Of a stretch of DNA of 9,807 bases, positions 1 to 4,326 are shown one piece after another (the first letter of the stretch is position 1; the number at the start of each line of letters is the position of its first letter). The stretch is taken from contig JAEDGC010000055.1 in assembly GCA_016297695.1 (NCBI GenBank), positions 1 to 9,807 of the forward strand, given 5' to 3'. The stretch comes from Bacilli bacterium (GTDB lineage: Bacteria; Bacillota_I; Bacilli_A; RF39; UBA660). Both the position numbers and the translations under genes were made by a program. A model generated the notes under the pieces. The model was given only the letters and a program-made list of their open reading frames with translations, was not told the origin of the DNA and made no database searches.

Positions 1-197
1 TAATTGACACTCTAGAAAACAAAGTAATTGTCGATAATTGTGGATATTACACTAATAGTACTACTCAAGCTATTAATAGTCACTTAGAAGCCATCAAGGA
101 ATTTACATTCTTCGACAATTTTAGATTTTATGATGTAACATCTGACAAGAAATTTGCTAAAAAGATAAAACAACTATTCGGAAAAGAAGTTGAATAA
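1..197 (+). CDS. C-terminal part of a small unknown protein (5' end outside window)
   Basis: An open frame enters from the left edge (first full codon at position 3) and ends at TAA 195-197, giving the last 64 residues. Visible features are an Ile-Asp-Thr start, a block with Gly-Tyr-Tyr-x-Asn-Ser-Thr-Thr followed by Ala-Ile-Asn, an aromatic patch (Phe-Thr-Phe-Phe-Asp-Asn-Phe) and a Lys-rich C-terminus. The G-Y/W-x-T-x-T-T-x-x-I-N arrangement recalls small phage proteins of unknown function, but I cannot name a family. It already contains the region-1 word: GTCGA at 30 (Val-Asp codons) and the reverse TCGAC at 112 (Phe-Asp codons). It therefore belongs to the same module as the genes that follow. 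The two-hairpin module begins immediately after its stop codon. Confidence 0.75.
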   Translation, partial: IDTLENKVIVDNCGYYTNSTTQAINSHLEAIKEFTFFDNFRFYDVTSDKKFAKKIKQLFGKEVE

Positions 198-266
198 TGT
201 CGAAACTTGGGGAAATTCAAAATATTTCCTCAAGTTTTCTAACAGACAAGGTAAAAACTTGTCGAA
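198..266 (+). repeat. Two-hairpin intergenic module, copy 1
   Basis: TGTCGAA opens the module one base after the upstream stop. Hairpin 1 pairs 203-216 with 224-237 (14 pairs, one G-U). After a short linker, hairpin 2 pairs 245-250 (GACAAG) with 258-263 (CTTGTC), and a second GTCGAA closes the module. The two GTCGA words are 62 bases apart. A GGGGG ribosome binding site follows at 280-284. Confidence 0.85.
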
Positions 267-292
267 TATTTAAAAATTAGGGGGAATTGAAT

Positions 293-523
293 ATGAAAAA
301 AATGTCTGAAATTGTTGTAAAAGGTTGTAATTTTAGAAAAAGAGAATTTAAAGGATTAAAAGTTTTACTTGAATCGACAAAAACTATGTTTACAATCGAC
401 AAAACTAAACATGAAATGACAATTCAATGTAATTTAGATGAAGACTATAGTGGATTATGTCGAATGTTGAGAATGAGCAATATAGAATTTGTCGAAAATT
501 ATATTGAATTTACAGAAAATTAA
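293..523 (+). CDS. Small protein of unknown function (76 aa)
   Basis: The ATG at 293 lies 8 bases after the GGGGG Shine-Dalgarno (280-284). The in-frame TTG at 287 is too close to that site, so I prefer the ATG. The 76-residue product has a basic N-terminus (Lys-Lys-Met-Ser, later Arg-Lys-Arg-Glu), alternating beta-like segments and an acidic C-terminal half ending in Glu-Asn. I do not recognise a family and see no signal peptide or membrane segment. Motif words fall inside the gene as Cys-Arg (459) and Val-Glu (491), with two reverse copies at 374 and 396. This is the second gene of the probable region-1 operon and has no promoter of its own. Confidence 0.8.
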   Translation: MKKMSEIVVKGCNFRKREFKGLKVLLESTKTMFTIDKTKHEMTIQCNLDEDYSGLCRMLRMSNIEFVENYIEFTEN

Positions 524-530
524 AATAAAA

Positions 531-599
531 TGTCGAAGCTTGGAGAAGTTTGAAAAACTTTTTCAAGTTTTCTAACCGACAAGCGAAAAACTTGTCGAA
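531..599 (+). repeat. Two-hairpin intergenic module, copy 2
   Basis: Hairpin 1 pairs 536-550 with 556-570 (15 pairs, three G-U). Its sequence differs from copy 1, yet pairing is kept. Hairpin 2 pairs CGACAAG 577-583 with CTTGTCG 591-597. GTCGA words at 532 and 594 are again 62 bases apart. The linker reads TCTAAC as in copy 1. Confidence 0.85.
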
Positions 600-628
600 A
601 AATTGTTAAATTAGGGGGAATTTGTAAT

Positions 629-901
629 ATGTTTAATGAAAATTGGGATACAGTAGAAAAAATTGTCGATATGAGTAACTTTTGGTTAATGCCAACTGTC
701 GAAAAAAAGGGATTTAGACACAAAATCCACGAATCCTTCAATTGCTACAACGAAAAATGTCGAATTGATGAAGAAACTGACTTATTAAGTCGAAAAAAGA
801 CTTACTGGGTAGAAGTTCATAAGAGAGACGGAAGAATCTTGTCAAAAGCTGTCTTAAGTTTGGAAAAATTGTATGATTTTCTACAATGGCATACTAGATA
901 A
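629..901 (+). CDS. Small protein of unknown function (90 aa)
   Basis: The ATG at 629 follows a GGGGG site (614-618). The 90-residue product is rich in aromatic and charged residues. The centre carries His-Lys-Ile-His and two cysteines (Asn-Cys-Tyr-Asn-Glu-Lys-Cys-Arg). The second half looks like beta strands plus a helix: Tyr-Trp-Val-Glu-Val-His-Lys-Arg-Asp-Gly-Arg, then Leu-Glu-Lys-Leu-Tyr-Asp-Phe-Leu-Gln-Trp-His. I do not recognise it, and the Cys/His content is too sparse to call a zinc site. Four forward motif words lie inside it (665, 698, 759, 789), read as Val-Asp, Val-Glu, Cys-Arg and Ser-Arg. The reverse-strand frame across 520-741 is a shadow. It is probably co-transcribed with its neighbours. 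Confidence 0.8.
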   Translation: MFNENWDTVEKIVDMSNFWLMPTVEKKGFRHKIHESFNCYNEKCRIDEETDLLSRKKTYWVEVHKRDGRILSKAVLSLEKLYDFLQWHTR

Positions 902-970
902 TGTCGAAAGTTGGAAGAATTTGAAATATTCTTCCGACTTTTCCAACACGGCAAGTCAAAACTTGTCGAA
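902..970 (+). repeat. Two-hairpin intergenic module, copy 3
   Basis: The initial TG of TGTCGAA overlaps the end of the preceding stop region. Hairpin 1 pairs 907-920 with 928-941. Here AAGTTGG/CCGACTT replaces the AACTTG/CAAGTT of other copies, a clear compensatory change. Hairpin 2 pairs 949-955 with 962-968. GTCGA words are at 903 and 965, 62 bases apart. Confidence 0.85.
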
Positions 971-996
971 ATTTTAAAAATTAGGAGGAATTTAAT

Positions 997-1197
997 ATGA
1001 GAAAATGGTATAATGTCGAATTAAATAAAAGAAAGGCTGAATTATTTGTCGAACAATTGGAGAAAGCTGAATTTAGTGTCGATTTTGCTTATGAAGTGTC
1101 AGGAATTGGAGAATTAAGACACTTTGAGTTATATTTAACTGAAAATGAAGTCGAAACTTGTAATATTATTTTAGATTTTGTAAATTGCATATGTTAA
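997..1197 (+). CDS. Small protein of unknown function (66 aa)
   Basis: The ATG at 997 follows AGGAGG (983-988). The protein has 66 residues. An N-terminal amphipathic helix (Lys-Arg-Lys-Ala-Glu-Leu-Phe-Val-Glu-Gln-Leu-Glu) is followed by a beta-like stretch (Phe-Ser-Val-Asp-Phe-Ala-Tyr-Glu-Val), then Phe-Glu-Leu-Tyr-Leu-Thr-Glu-Asn-Glu-Val-Glu and a Cys-Ile-Cys C-terminus. The helix-strand-strand-helix order suggests a small alpha/beta fold of the kind common in phage accessory proteins. This is inference and no family is recognised. Four motif words (1015, 1048, 1078, 1150) are all read as Val-Glu or Val-Asp. No promoter lies directly upstream, so expression should depend on the operon. Confidence 0.8.
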   Translation: MRKWYNVELNKRKAELFVEQLEKAEFSVDFAYEVSGIGELRHFELYLTENEVETCNIILDFVNCIC

Positions 1198-1198
1198 T

Positions 1199-1268
1199 TG
1201 TCGAAACTTGGCAAAAGTTAAAATCTTTTGTCAAGTTTTCTATCTGCAAAGTTAAAAACTTTGTCGAA
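1199..1268 (+). repeat. Two-hairpin intergenic module, copy 4
   Basis: Hairpin 1 pairs 1204-1217 with 1225-1238 (AAACTTG and CAAAAG arms). In hairpin 2, GCAAAG 1246-1251 pairs with CTTTGT 1259-1264. Both arms changed relative to GACAAG/CTTGTC elsewhere, so pairing is preserved. GTCGA words at 1200 and 1263 are 63 bases apart. The downstream leader TTAAATGTAAAATTAGGAGG is shared exactly with the leader after copy 6. Confidence 0.85.
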
Positions 1269-1304
1269 AATTAAAATTAAATGTAAAATTAGGAGGAATT
1301 TGTA

Positions 1305-1535
1305 ATGTTTGAATATAAAATGTATGAAGAATATGAAATTAATGGAGTTTCTTGTCGAGAAATAGAAAGTTTAGCAACAATTTGTAAAAACGATGAAGAA
1401 TTTGTCGAAAGATGTAAAGAATTTGGAGCAAAGGGTAAATGGTATGTCGAAAAATACGATTTAGAGAATAAATTTGGAATTCCATTATTTCAAAGTACAT
1501 TAATCGACACATTTAGAATTGACCTAGGAGAATAA
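1305..1535 (+). CDS. Small protein of unknown function (76 aa)
   Basis: The ATG at 1305 lies 8 bases after AGGAGG (1291-1296). The 76-residue product is acidic. It opens with Met-Phe-Glu-Tyr-Lys-Met-Tyr-Glu-Glu-Tyr, followed by Ile-Asn-Gly-Val-Ser-Cys-Arg and a helical middle (Asn-Asp-Glu-Glu-Phe-Val-Glu-Arg-Cys-Lys-Glu-Phe). Next come Lys-Gly-Lys-Trp-Tyr-Val-Glu-Lys and a C-terminal segment ending Asp-Leu-Gly-Glu. I do not recognise a family and see no membrane or signal segment. Forward motif words are at 1354 (Cys-Arg), 1404 and 1446 (Val-Glu), with one reverse copy at 1504 (Ile-Asp). It belongs to the region-1 operon. Confidence 0.8.
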   Translation: MFEYKMYEEYEINGVSCREIESLATICKNDEEFVERCKEFGAKGKWYVEKYDLENKFGIPLFQSTLIDTFRIDLGE

Positions 1536-1537
1536 CT

Positions 1538-1606
1538 TGTCGAAAGCTGACAAAAGTTAAAATCTTTTGTCGGTTTTCCTAACACAGCAAGTCAAAACTT
1601 GTCGAA
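1538..1606 (+). repeat. Two-hairpin intergenic module, copy 5
   Basis: Hairpin 1 pairs 1543-1556 with 1564-1577. The AGCTGAC/GTCGGTT arms again differ from other copies with pairing kept (two G-U). Hairpin 2 is weaker, pairing GCAAG 1587-1591 with CTTGT 1598-1602. GTCGA words at 1539 and 1601 are 62 bases apart. A frame running through this module from 1567 is rejected as the start of the next gene. Confidence 0.85.
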
Positions 1607-1632
1607 ATTTAAAAAAATTAGGGGGAATTGGT

Positions 1633-1968
1633 ATGAATAAAAAAGAATTAAGAAAAAATTTAGTGGAAAATATGGAAAAATTAATTAGATTTGTCGAAAG
1701 AGAAAAAAGAATTAGAAAATTTGAAGAATTAAAAATAAATATGGTGAGAATTGACGAAAAAAATAAAACTATGTTGGTACAATATGAAGGAATTAGTCGA
1801 ATCGGTAATATATTTATAGATTATGAAAATAAATGTCGAATTACTCCTTTTAGCAGATATTGTCGAAATACAGATGAAGTTGCAAATTCATGTATAAACT
1901 TGGCACATCATGGTGAAAAACATTTTATGAAAGATAAAAACATTGTCGAATTTAGATTTAGAAAATAG
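1633..1968 (+). CDS. Small basic protein of unknown function (111 aa)
   Basis: I chose ATG 1633, which sits 7 bases after GGGGG (1621-1625). The frame is open back to 1567, but that extension would translate both hairpins of module copy 5. The 111-residue product starts with a charged helix (Asn-Lys-Lys-Glu-Leu-Arg-Lys-Asn-Leu-Val-Glu-Asn-Met-Glu-Lys-Leu), predicted helical to about residue 32. A beta-rich middle follows (Met-Leu-Val-Gln-Tyr-Glu-Gly-Ile-Ser-Arg-Ile-Gly-Asn-Ile-Phe-Ile-Asp-Tyr), then Cys-Arg pairs and a His-rich patch (Leu-Ala-His-His-Gly-Glu-Lys-His-Phe). I do not recognise it. Motif words at 1693, 1796, 1835, 1862 and 1945 read Val-Glu, Ser-Arg, Cys-Arg, Cys-Arg and Val-Glu. 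Elsewhere in the same gene arginine is AGA, so CGA appears only within the word. Confidence 0.8.
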   Translation: MNKKELRKNLVENMEKLIRFVEREKRIRKFEELKINMVRIDEKNKTMLVQYEGISRIGNIFIDYENKCRITPFSRYCRNTDEVANSCINLAHHGEKHFMKDKNIVEFRFRK

Positions 1969-1973
1969 AAAAT

Positions 1974-2042
1974 TGTCGAAGCTTGGGGAAAGTTGAAAAT
2001 TTTCCTCAAGTTTCCTAACCGACAGGCGAAAAACTTGTCGAA
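1974..2042 (+). repeat. Two-hairpin intergenic module, copy 6
   Basis: Hairpin 1 is the longest, pairing 1979-1994 with 1998-2013 (16 pairs including three G-U, three-base loop). Hairpin 2 pairs 2020-2026 with 2034-2040, with one G-U where other copies have A-U. GTCGA words are at 1975 and 2037, 62 bases apart. Confidence 0.85.
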
Positions 2043-2077
2043 ATTTAAAATTAAATGTAAAATTAGGAGGAATTAAA

Positions 2078-2245
2078 ATGAAAAAAGAAGAATTAAAACA
2101 ATTATTGTATGTTTATAAGATAAGATTAAAAAATTTAGAAGATGTCGAAAAAAGTCTAAATGGTGAAAAATTATGTCAAAACTTATGGAAACAAATAGAA
2201 TTATTAGAAAAAATCAAAGATATTGAATGTGAATTATATCATTAA
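2078..2245 (+). CDS. Very small helical protein of unknown function (55 aa)
   Basis: A short gene with ATG 2078, AGGAGG at 2065-2070 (7-base spacing) and TAA 2243-2245. The 55-residue product is almost entirely charged-amphipathic helix: Lys-Lys-Glu-Glu-Leu-Lys-Gln-Leu-Leu at the start and Ile-Glu-Leu-Leu-Glu-Lys-Ile-Lys-Asp-Ile-Glu near the end, with heptad-like Leu/Ile spacing. This suggests a short coiled coil. It has two cysteines and ends in Leu-Tyr-His. No family is recognised. It carries the RBS, leader and two-hairpin context of its neighbours and one motif word at 2144 (Val-Glu). These features argue that it is a real gene despite its length. Confidence 0.75.
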   Translation: MKKEELKQLLYVYKIRLKNLEDVEKSLNGEKLCQNLWKQIELLEKIKDIECELYH

Positions 2246-2256
2246 TTATAATATTT

Positions 2257-2325
2257 TGTCGAAACTTGATGAAAGTTAAATACTTTTGTCAAGTTTTCTT
2301 ACAGACAAGATAAAAACTTGTCGAA
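2257..2325 (+). repeat. Two-hairpin intergenic module, copy 7 (last)
   Basis: Hairpin 1 pairs 2262-2276 with 2282-2296 (15 pairs, two G-U). Hairpin 2 pairs GACAAG 2304-2309 with CTTGTC 2317-2322. GTCGA words at 2258 and 2320 are 62 bases apart. It is followed by GGAGG and a GTG mini-ORF, so the module still precedes a possible translation start. Confidence 0.85.
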
Positions 2326-2340
2326 ATATGGAGGATATAA

Positions 2341-2439
2341 GTGTATAGTGATGTCGAATCTTGTATAAGTTTGTCAAAAATTAAAATAAAATGTCGATAT
2401 ATGTATATGTTACATATATACTTATGTCGAATGCTGTAG
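2341..2439 (+). CDS. Possible 32-residue mini-ORF with GTG start
   Basis: GGAGG (2330-2334) precedes GTG 2341 by six bases, exactly where the next gene of the operon would start. The frame ends at TAG 2437-2439. The 32 residues are Tyr/Cys/Met-rich with no recognisable domain. Three motif words are inside it (2353, 2393, 2426), read as Val-Glu, Cys-Arg and Cys-Arg. It may be a genuine small peptide, a truncated remnant of a seventh gene, or an accident of a non-coding repeat block. Confidence 0.35.
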   Translation: MYSDVESCISLSKIKIKCRYMYMLHIYLCRML

Positions 2440-2470
2440 AATGCTGTATAAAGTATATACTTATGTCGAT
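2399..2470 (+). repeat. Repeat-rich block ending region 1
   Basis: Three overlapping structures sit together. The inverted repeat ATATGTA 2399-2405 / TACATAT 2411-2417 extends by two A-T pairs on each side. The tandem 10-mer GAATGCTGTA occurs at 2429-2438 and 2439-2448. The 16-base direct repeat TATATACTTATGTCGA occurs at 2415-2430 and 2454-2469. The last motif word (2465) lies here, and the motif does not return apart from one copy at 7177. Confidence 0.75.
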
Positions 2471-2520
2471 TCATGTAAAAATTTGACAATAAAAACTTTT
2501 CATAAAAATTAAAAAAACTA

Positions 2521-2550
2521 TTGACAATAAAAACTAAAATCAAATACAAT
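2521..2550 (+). promoter_or_regulatory. Promoter-like site with no gene of its own
   Basis: TTGACA 2521-2526, an 18-base spacer and TACAAT 2545-2550 form a plausible sigma-A/sigma-70 promoter about 90 bases upstream of the stronger one at 2613. No RBS or ORF follows before that next promoter. It could be a tandem promoter for the J-domain gene, a short RNA start, or a decayed cassette. A further TTGACA at 2483 has no good -10. The rest of 2470-2612 is A+T-rich with nothing else I can support. Confidence 0.4.
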
Positions 2551-2612
2551 ATAATCATAAACAACTTAATAAAAATCAAATTTAAAAATTAAAAAGTTTT
2601 TTAAAAAAACTA

Positions 2613-2641
2613 TTGACAATATATAATTGCTAGTATATAAT
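2613..2641 (+). promoter_or_regulatory. Promoter of the J-domain gene
   Basis: TTGACA 2613-2618, 17-base spacer, TATAAT 2636-2641, followed by TTAAGTATAATAAA, the downstream block shared by most region-2 promoters. Confidence 0.85.
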
Positions 2642-2685
2642 TTAAGTATAATAAAAAATTAAAAATTTTTAGGAGGTTTTTACTT

Positions 2686-3192
2686 ATGAAATATTTTAAA
2701 GATTTAAGTTCTATGGAAGCAGTAAAAAAACAATATAGAAAATTAGCTATGAAATACCATCCCGACCGTGGAGGTAATGAAGAGGTTTTTAAACAAATAA
2801 ATAATGAATACGAACAAGCTATGGAACAAGCTAAAATAAATGAAACTAAAAAAGCTAAAACTAAAAAAGAAGAGGATTTTATAAAATCACAATATATGAA
2901 TAGTAAGAATTTTAGAAATATAATAGATAAATTAATAGTATTGGAAGGAATAGAAATAGAAATAACTGGAACTTGGTTATGGTTAAGAGGAAATACATAC
3001 AAATATAAAGAATATCTTAAAAGTGAATTCAACGCTCAATGGTCAAAAAGTAAAAAATGCTGGTTTATAAGTCCTCAAGGGAAAAACTTTAGAAAAACAA
3101 GAGGGTATAAAGGAAAATCAATGAACAGTATAAGAAGCACTTATGGAAGTACTAAAATAAAATCTGAAGGAACAATTTTAATAGAGGGATAA
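2686..3192 (+). CDS. J-domain (DnaJ-like) protein with extra C-terminal domain
   Basis: ATG 2686 follows AGGAGG (2671-2676). The 168-residue protein begins with a compact J domain (about residues 2-48). Helix II has Lys-Lys-Gln-Tyr-Arg-Lys-Leu-Ala-Met-Lys-Tyr, followed by the diagnostic His-Pro-Asp at 25-27, then Arg-Gly-Gly-Asn and helix III (Phe-Lys-Gln-Ile-Asn-Asn-Glu-Tyr). In this family the HPD loop stimulates the ATPase of a DnaK/Hsp70 partner. A Lys/Glu-rich linker (about 49-68) leads to a C-terminal domain (about 78-130) with Leu-Glu-Gly-Ile-Glu-Ile-Glu-Ile-Thr-Gly-Thr-Trp-Leu-Trp-Leu, then Gly-Asn-Thr and Trp-Ser-Lys-Ser-Lys-Lys-Cys-Trp-Phe. I have seen this combination in phage and plasmid J proteins of low-GC bacteria. 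It lacks the Gly/Phe and zinc regions of housekeeping DnaJ, so it probably recruits host DnaK to an element-specific client. The client is unknown. Confidence 0.9.
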   Translation: MKYFKDLSSMEAVKKQYRKLAMKYHPDRGGNEEVFKQINNEYEQAMEQAKINETKKAKTKKEEDFIKSQYMNSKNFRNIIDKLIVLEGIEIEITGTWLWLRGNTYKYKEYLKSEFNAQWSKSKKCWFISPQGKNFRKTRGYKGKSMNSIRSTYGSTKIKSEGTILIEG

Positions 3193-3239
3193 TATATATC
3201 CCTCTACAGTTGGAAAGTTAATTTTAAAATTAGCTTTCC
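3182..3239 (+). terminator. Double hairpin after the J-domain gene
   Basis: Hairpin 1 pairs 3182-3191 with 3197-3206 and contains the stop codon 3190-3192. Hairpin 2 is a nearly perfect 28-base palindrome (3212-3239, GGAAAG outer arms, one G-U). Neither is followed by a good T-tract, so the termination mechanism is uncertain. Confidence 0.65.
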
Positions 3240-3284
3240 CTATCTGAAAACTAAAAAAAATTTTCATAAAAATTAAAATAACTA

Positions 3285-3314
3285 TTGACAATATATAATA
3301 AGCTGGTATATAAT
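3285..3314 (+). promoter_or_regulatory. Promoter of the 87-aa coiled-coil gene
   Basis: TTGACA 3285-3290 with an 18-base spacer to TATAAT 3309-3314. Alternatively TGG-TATATA (3304-3312) acts as an extended -10 with a 16-base spacer. Upstream A+T-rich block and downstream ATAAGTATAATAAATAAATA are conserved. Confidence 0.85.
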
Positions 3315-3356
3315 ATAAGTATAATAAATAAATAAAAGAGAGGGGAATTTAATAAT

Positions 3357-3620
3357 ATGGAAAAAAATTGGAATTTAGAATCTATAAAAATAGCTTTAGA
3401 GTATGCTAGTTTATGTAGTGAACAAATAGAGAGAAATAAAAGAAGAATAGAGAGACAAGAGAAAAAACTAGAAAATCTAAAAAAAGATAATTCATTATAT
3501 AGTGTTGCTGAAGAATATGATATAAAAGAGGTTATTAAAAAATGTAAAATAAATATAGATAAGAAAAAGGAAGAATTAAAACAACAACTTGAGTTTGTAA
3601 GTAAACAATATGAATTATAG
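3357..3620 (+). CDS. Small coiled-coil protein (87 aa)
   Basis: ATG 3357 follows GAGAGGGG (3337-3344). The 87-residue protein is highly charged and essentially all helix. Residues 20-46 (Gln-Ile-Glu-Arg-Asn-Lys-Arg-Arg-Ile-Glu-Arg-Gln-Glu-Lys-Lys-Leu) and 60-82 have hydrophobic residues at heptad-like spacing, separated by a short break around Ser-Leu-Tyr-Ser-Val-Ala. This looks like a helical hairpin or two-segment coiled coil. There is no enzymatic motif, signal or membrane segment, and I cannot name a family. It is a stand-alone transcription unit between its own promoter and a double hairpin. The 95-aa-class protein at 5733 has the same general appearance but no obvious sequence identity. 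Confidence 0.8.
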   Translation: MEKNWNLESIKIALEYASLCSEQIERNKRRIERQEKKLENLKKDNSLYSVAEEYDIKEVIKKCKINIDKKKEELKQQLEFVSKQYEL

Positions 3621-3672
3621 AGGATATATTTTATATCCTCAGTTGGAAAACTAATTTTAAAATTAGTTTTCC
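3620..3672 (+). terminator. Double hairpin after the coiled-coil gene
   Basis: Hairpin 1 pairs GAGGATATA 3620-3628 with TATATCCTC 3632-3640 and starts on the last base of the stop codon. Hairpin 2 is a perfect 28-base palindrome (3645-3672). Relative to the copy at 3212-3239, changes on one arm are matched on the other. Confidence 0.65.
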
Positions 3673-3715
3673 CTATCTGAAAACTAAAAAAAATTTCATA
3701 AAATTAAATTTATTA

Positions 3716-3745
3716 TTGACTTTATATAATAAGCTGGTATATAAT
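3716..3745 (+). promoter_or_regulatory. Promoter of the 159-aa gene
   Basis: TTGACT 3716-3721, 18-base spacer, TATAAT 3740-3745. From AAGCTGGTATATAATATAAG onward it is identical to the promoter at 3285 for about 35 bases. Confidence 0.85.
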
Positions 3746-3788
3746 ATAAGTATAATAAATAAATAAAAATTTTTAGGAGGTATTTTAT

Positions 3789-4268
3789 ATGAAATATAAT
3801 GTTAAAAAATTGTTTGGAGAGAACGTATTTTATCTAGCAAATAGAGTTGAAGTTAAAAGTTTAGAAGCTGGAGCAATTGAATATGGTGGAGCAACTGCTT
3901 TAAACGGGAAAATATATAGCAATATAGAAGAATCTGAAGAATTAAATTTAAATATGAAAAATACAGTAGGAATTTTAGTTCCTACAACTATAGAAGTTAA
4001 TACAATAATTGACAATAAAAAATACGTTGAAGACGTTGAAAATACTATAAAAGATTTTGGAAAAACTATAAATAAATTTGATAGTAGAGGAAGTTGGTAC
4101 TCAGATGTAGAAGGTGTAGTAGTTGAGGAAAATACAATAGTGACTTTTGAATCAAATGGTAATCCTTTTGATATGCAGTTATTAAAATATTTAGCTGAAA
4201 AATTAAAAACAGATATGAAACAAGAAGCAATAACTATAATTCTTAATGATGGAATAGCAATAGTTTAG
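3789..4268 (+). CDS. Conserved-looking phage-type protein of unknown function (159 aa)
   Basis: ATG 3789 follows AGGAGG (3775-3780). The 159-residue protein is acidic and beta-rich in its first two thirds. A distinctive centre reads Asp-Ser-Arg-Gly-Ser-Trp-Tyr-Ser-Asp (about residues 98-106), followed by Val-Val-Glu-Glu-Asn-Thr-Ile-Val-Thr-Phe-Glu-Ser. The C-terminal helix-strand unit contains Leu-Leu-Lys-Tyr-Leu-Ala-Glu-Lys-Leu, then Met-Lys-Gln-Glu-Ala-Ile-Thr-Ile-Ile and Asn-Asp-Gly-Ile-Ala-Ile-Val. That ending (helix, then Q-E-A/G-hydrophobic strand, then a short final strand) is a pattern I associate with accessory proteins of low-GC phages and plasmids. I cannot name the family or a reaction. 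The reverse-strand frame at 3830-4015 is a shadow. It is transcribed alone from the promoter at 3716. Confidence 0.8.
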   Translation: MKYNVKKLFGENVFYLANRVEVKSLEAGAIEYGGATALNGKIYSNIEESEELNLNMKNTVGILVPTTIEVNTIIDNKKYVEDVENTIKDFGKTINKFDSRGSWYSDVEGVVVEENTIVTFESNGNPFDMQLLKYLAEKLKTDMKQEAITIILNDGIAIV

Positions 4269-4286
4269 AAGGGAATTTTCCCTTCT
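4267..4286 (+). terminator. Hairpin at the stop codon of the 159-aa gene
   Basis: AGAAGGGAA 4267-4275 pairs with TTCCCTTCT 4278-4286. The last two bases of the stop codon TAG (4266-4268) begin the stem. No T-tract follows, so this may be an mRNA 3'-end stabiliser rather than a classical terminator. Confidence 0.6.
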
Positions 4287-4326
4287 CCATACATTGCTAA
4301 AAATTAAAAAGATTTTTCAAAAACTA

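Noticed and set aside
520..741. Reverse-strand 73-aa frame
   Set aside because: Overlaps two + strand genes and a structured intergenic module; no RBS.
1567..1632. Upstream extension of the 111-aa gene
   Set aside because: Would translate both hairpins of the intergenic module; ATG 1633 has the GGGGG site at proper distance.
198..2325. CRISPR array or integron cassette array (attC-like sites between small ORFs)
   Set aside because: Spacing is set by whole genes of 170-340 bases, not short spacers. The repeats vary in sequence and keep only pairing. I see no integrase, attI or the GTTRRRY core expected of integron sites.
1..2470. TGTCGA as a promoter element for each region-1 gene
   Set aside because: The word is as common inside genes as before them, and no partner box lies at a fixed distance that could act as a -10.
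2289..2579. Reverse-strand 96-aa frame
   Set aside because: Low-complexity Ile/Tyr/Phe translation of A+T-rich non-coding DNA, no RBS, and it crosses module copy 7 and promoters on the other strand.
2610..3032. Reverse-strand 140-aa frame opposite the J-domain gene
   Set aside because: Antisense shadow of a gene with a clear HPD domain; no RBS or promoter.
3830..4015. Reverse-strand 61-aa frame
   Set aside because: Antisense to the 159-aa gene; no initiation signals.
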